DNA from: an uncultured Rhodospirillales bacterium
Lineage (GTDB): Bacteria > Pseudomonadota > Alphaproteobacteria > Rhodospirillales > 2-02-FULL-58-16
Assembly (NCBI GenBank): GCA_913053795.1
Contig: CAJXGZ010000019.1
Coordinates: 1 to 16,175 of the forward strand
DNA: 16,175 nucleotides
Direction of reading: 5' to 3'
Under the pieces are notes generated by a model. That model made no database searches, was not told where the DNA came from, and saw nothing but the letters and a program-made list of their open reading frames with translations. The translations under genes and the position numbers were made by a program. Shown here piece after piece: positions 13,500-16,175 of the stretch; position 1 is the stretch's first letter, and each line of letters opens with the position of its first letter.

Positions 13500-15515
13500 T
13501 TAGCCCCCTGCGCCCTTTTCAAGGGGCTCCATCGAATACCCTAACGCTTCGATCAGCGGCGTCATGTCCTTAATAAAGGGCGCGAGATGTTTCGCATACC
13601 GCGTCCATCGATACTTGGCTCTCTGATAAATGGGCTCGGTCACCTGCTGGTAACTTGGCGTATTGATGTTCTTCCTTTGCTTGGCGTGGGCGCGGTAATC
13701 CATCACCGAGTCGTCCCACCCCACATCCAGGAACTCGACAAGCTTGCGGATGTCGCCCTCGAAATCAGTCACCAGGGATTCATATCGAACGGTGTGAACA
13801 TTCAAGGGGAACAGGTCCGCGCATTGCAGCCAGAGGCGCATAACCCGCTCATAGTACCTGACGGCGCCGTCCATGGTGAGGAAATTCGCCATGGCGTCAT
13901 TAAGTTCGTATTCCTGCATAAAGTTACTGAGAATGACGTCGCATGGATGGCGCAGAGCCAGGATAAGGCGGCAGTTCGGGAACAGCCGCATAATCAACGG
14001 GATATGAATGATGTTGAGGGGAAACTTGTCGACCAGGATGGCGCTGGGCTTCCTTGAGAGGTGCAAATCAACATTCTGGAAGTACAGATCGCGCAAGCCC
14101 TGGACATCTTCCTCCTTGAGCATGGCGAGGGCGGACGGATAGCCGCCGGGCATGTCCCAGACCGCCGACTTGACCTCATTCAGCGCCGGTTTTTCCTCCA
14201 TGACCTGTATCCGAGGGTGGCCATCCAGGATTTGGTCAAGAAGCGTGGTCCCCGAGCGCGGAAAACCCACCAGGAAAACAGGAGACTCCATTGCCGGCTG
14301 GGCGGCGCCCTTACGCCATGAGTCAATAAATTCGGAGGTTAATACACGAGCGGAGTGCGTGACGAAATTAAGGTTTCTGTCTGAAACAACGCCATCGCGC
14401 GCACCTTCCGCCTGGGCCTCATTGCCCTTGGAAAAATGTTCAAACGCCTGCTCACTATCCAGCTCAAGATCGTAAAGCTTGCCGAGCTCAAAGTGTAATC
14501 TTGAAACGTCTTCTCTATCAAAATTCTCAACTGGCAACCCCTCGAGTCTTTGAATGGCCTCCTTGATCTTTCCACGACGCCGCAAAAGAGTGGATAGATA
14601 TATACTGGCCTTCGGATAATCGGGATCAATGTCCAAAGCTTTTTGTATTTGGATTTCCGCTTGATCAAGGCGATTGGCTCTTTCGTACGCCGCACCCAGA
14701 TTGCAGTGGCCATCGGCGTAGTCGGGCTTGATGGCGATGGCTTTCTGGTAGTTGGCGACGGCATCGTCAAACCGTCCCAATTGTTGAAGCGTAATCCCCA
14801 GGTTGTTGTACGCCTCGGCGTAGTCGGGCTTGATGGCGATGGCTTTCTGGTAACTGACAATGGCGCCTTCCAAGTGACCCTGACTGTGAAGAACAGTGCC
14901 CAGATTACTATGCGCCTCGGCGTAATAGGGATCGAGTTCAATGGCGCGCCGGTGGGACGCCACGGCCTCGTCAAGCTGGCCCAGTTCCCGCAGCGCGTTG
15001 CCCAAATTGGTGTGCGCTAAGGGGTGACTGGGATTGATTTCAATGGTGCGCCGGTAACTGGCGGCGGCGGCGGCGGTTTCCCCATTATCCTTGAGCAGGT
15101 TGCCAAGATTGATGTGGCAAGAGTCATTGTTGGGATGGATTTCCAAGGAACGCCGGTAGGCGGCGATTGCGTCATCAGGCCGCCCTATATCCTCCAACGC
15201 CCTGCCGAGATTGAAATGCGTGACGGCGTCGCCGGGCCTGATGGCGGCGGCCTTCTCGAACAAAGGAAGCGCGGCGTCCAAGTTTCCAAGGGTGGCGTAG
15301 ACGATGGCCAAGCCGGTCGTGGCGTCAAAGTTTTCCGGATCGCCATGCCGGATATTCTCAAAAGCCTCCGCCGCAAGATCCAGCCTGCCCGAGCGCAAAA
15401 ACTCGCCAGCCGTCCGCCGGGCGTGTTCAACGCCGTCGCCGTGAAAATTTTCATTCCGCGCCGTCATCTTCCTCTGGGCCATTTTCTCTTGACGGCGTCG
15501 TAATTTCCTACTCAT
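13500..15515 (-). CDS. TPR protein with C-terminal sulfotransferase domain
   Basis: 671 aa from the ATG at 15515, chosen because AAGGA lies 7-8 nt upstream and because the N-terminus MSRKLRRRQEK then matches that of the neighbouring TPR gene; the open frame reaches 15560. About nine TPR units (about 30-340) carry near-identical central repeats (AIAIKPDYAEAYNNLG). The C-terminal domain is a PAPS-dependent sulfotransferase: the 5'-phosphosulfate loop PVFLVGFPRSGTTLLDQIL has PRSGTT at 419-424, and the 3'-phosphate site LALRHPCDVILSNF has Arg 522 and Ser 530. VDKFPLN and VRYESLV are also typical. The Sulfotransfer_3 group includes tyrosylprotein sulfotransferases, so either a protein or a glycan acceptor is possible. 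It is the first gene of the minus-strand cluster and divergent from the porin. Confidence 0.9.
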   Translation of the reverse strand: MSRKLRRRQEKMAQRKMTARNENFHGDGVEHARRTAGEFLRSGRLDLAAEAFENIRHGDPENFDATTGLAIVYATLGNLDAALPLFEKAAAIRPGDAVTHFNLGRALEDIGRPDDAIAAYRRSLEIHPNNDSCHINLGNLLKDNGETAAAAASYRRTIEINPSHPLAHTNLGNALRELGQLDEAVASHRRAIELDPYYAEAHSNLGTVLHSQGHLEGAIVSYQKAIAIKPDYAEAYNNLGITLQQLGRFDDAVANYQKAIAIKPDYADGHCNLGAAYERANRLDQAEIQIQKALDIDPDYPKASIYLSTLLRRRGKIKEAIQRLEGLPVENFDREDVSRLHFELGKLYDLELDSEQAFEHFSKGNEAQAEGARDGVVSDRNLNFVTHSARVLTSEFIDSWRKGAAQPAMESPVFLVGFPRSGTTLLDQILDGHPRIQVMEEKPALNEVKSAVWDMPGGYPSALAMLKEEDVQGLRDLYFQNVDLHLSRKPSAILVDKFPLNIIHIPLIMRLFPNCRLILALRHPCDVILSNFMQEYELNDAMANFLTMDGAVRYYERVMRLWLQCADLFPLNVHTVRYESLVTDFEGDIRKLVEFLDVGWDDSVMDYRAHAKQRKNINTPSYQQVTEPIYQRAKYRWTRYAKHLAPFIKDMTPLIEALGYSMEPLEKGAGG

Positions 15516-15591
15516 CAACCGTTCCTTCGCATTACGGCGGCAGTCCACCCACGTAGCCACAGTTCCGTTTTATCCGACATTTCCCGGATAA
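15513..15591 (-). repeat. Paralogous leader copy B, with dyad 15570-15591
   Basis: Partner of 13301-13379. The dyad here is TTATCCGA-N6-CCGGATAA (15570-15577 / 15584-15591). One pair has changed from T-A to C-G with pairing kept, and the innermost pair is lost. It overlaps the -10 element at 15593-15588, so it may be an operator as well as an RNA stem. Confidence 0.85.
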
Positions 15592-15617
15592 TATCCAAAT
15601 TCAAGGCAATTTATCAA
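15588..15617 (-). promoter_or_regulatory. Putative promoter of the TPR-sulfotransferase gene
   Basis: On the minus strand TTGATA (15617-15612), an 18-bp spacer and TATTAT (15593-15588). Transcription would begin near 15581, inside the conserved dyad, giving a leader of about 66 nt. Confidence 0.5.
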
Positions 15618-15684
15618 TATAGCCCCGAAAAGACGCGGCGTTCTATCCACAACGCCCCCCTCGTCATTCCGAGCCCCCCTCTCC

Positions 15685-15796
15685 GTCATTCCCGCCCTCC
15701 CTCGTCATTGCCTAAGAAGGCGGGAATCCAGCAACCGCGCGTAAGTCCTGGATTCCCGCCTTCTTAGGCAATGACGCGGGAGGGGGCGGGAATGAC
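15685..15796. repeat. Large intergenic hairpin repeat (GTCATTCCCGC...GCGGGAATGAC type)
   Basis: The left arm 15685-15731 and right arm 15748-15796 are near-perfect inverted copies around a 16-nt loop, with a perfectly paired core of at least 27 bp (CTGGATTCCCGCC...CAATGAC). Repeats with the GTCATTCCCGC/GGAATCCAG signature are common dispersed elements in proteobacterial genomes. It lies between the divergent TPR-sulfotransferase and porin genes, the only gene-free stretch over 300 bp (15592-15989). Two further CGTCATT starts just left of it (about 15662 and 15684) suggest a partial extra unit. Confidence 0.85.
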
Positions 15797-15866
15797 TTCT
15801 GGCGCCTGACCGTTGCATGATTGTCACAGCGCCGTGGCAAAAATGCATTTTTTTGTGATGAATTTG

Positions 15867-15895
15867 TTGACACAGTAAAAAAAGGTCAATAAAAC
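15867..15895 (+). promoter_or_regulatory. Putative porin promoter
   Basis: TTGACA (15867-15872) is a perfect -35, followed by a 17-bp spacer and the weak -10 TAAAAC (15890-15895). The resulting leader of roughly 90 nt ends in GAAGGAGAT before the porin ATG. Confidence 0.45.
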
Positions 15896-15989
15896 GAGGG
15901 CAGATTTGGATTTCGAGATGGTGTGACGAATTTGCAAGACACCTTACTCGGTTAACTTTTTAAAATTGAAACACTGAAGGAGATATCAA

Positions 15990-16175
15990 ATGAAAACCTT
16001 TCGTTTAGCACTTCTCGGCTCCGTGGTCGCCGGCATCGGCGCCATGGCCGCTGTTGACGCTTCCGCCGCCAGCGACGTTAAGAAGTCGGTCAAGATGTAC
16101 GGCCACGTAAACCGCATGGTCGGCATCCAGGGCGACGGCAACTCGGTTGAATTCAATCAACTTGACAACGAAAAC
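15990..16175 (+). CDS. Outer-membrane porin, N-terminal part (runs off the window)
   Basis: Only the first 62 codons are present. Residues 1 to about 27 form a signal peptide (MKTFRLALLGSVVAGIGAMAAVDASA), with likely cleavage at ASA/ASDVKK. The mature start KKSVKMYGHVNRMVGIQGDGNS fits the first beta-strand of trimeric gram-negative porins (S.k.YG.vn). A strong ribosome-binding site AAGGAGAT ends about 6 nt before the ATG at 15990. The protein would form passive diffusion channels in the outer membrane. It is divergent from the TPR-sulfotransferase gene. Confidence 0.8.
   Translation, partial: MKTFRLALLGSVVAGIGAMAAVDASAASDVKKSVKMYGHVNRMVGIQGDGNSVEFNQLDNEN

Overview
The window reads as chromosomal DNA of an alphaproteobacterium, most like Rhodospirillales/Magnetospirillum-type genomes. 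This rests on protein style only (thiC, YbaK, TPR-rich glycosyl/sulfotransferases, an alphaproteobacterial-type porin) and on GC-rich coding DNA with GTG/TTG starts; the species cannot be named from the sequence alone.

Left part (1-4.5 kb) is mostly housekeeping. On the minus strand there are a tRNA-Ser(GCT) with encoded CCA, a YbaK-type aminoacyl-tRNA deacylase and a small secreted coiled-coil protein. A plus-strand secernin-like (C69) hydrolase follows, then a minus-strand XRE antitoxin-like remnant and the thiamine gene thiC. No TPP riboswitch was recognised upstream of thiC.

Middle part (4.5-7.3 kb) is an accessory patch. It holds an AbrB antitoxin and a PIN toxin pushed apart by a roughly 200-bp structured insertion with inverted repeats, a 48-codon ORF resembling the beginning of a DNA methyltransferase, and a small Cys-motif protein whose stop codon is supplied by a 164-bp MITE-like element with 44-bp terminal inverted repeats. 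Last comes an AAA ATPase that appears to be transcribed leaderless from a promoter overlapped by repeated TATACCAAG operator-like sites. Then follow a YihY/BrkB membrane protein (7.3-8.7 kb), a small unknown protein and a broken piece of an HD-GYP phosphodiesterase (9.0-9.4 kb).

Right part (9.6-15.5 kb) is a four-gene minus-strand cluster, in transcription order: TPR-sulfotransferase, TPR-glycosyltransferase (GT9-like), radical SAM/SPASM enzyme, SAM methyltransferase. The two TPR genes carry paralogous 79-bp leaders (69 of 79 identical, all differences transitions) with a conserved dyad that shows a compensatory base-pair change. The second TPR gene also has a 4-codon upstream ORF that overlaps its start codon as ATGA. 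Together they look like a modification pathway for a cell-envelope glycan or protein; the substrate is unknown. The window ends in the start of a divergently transcribed outer-membrane porin, behind an intergenic region with a large hairpin repeat.
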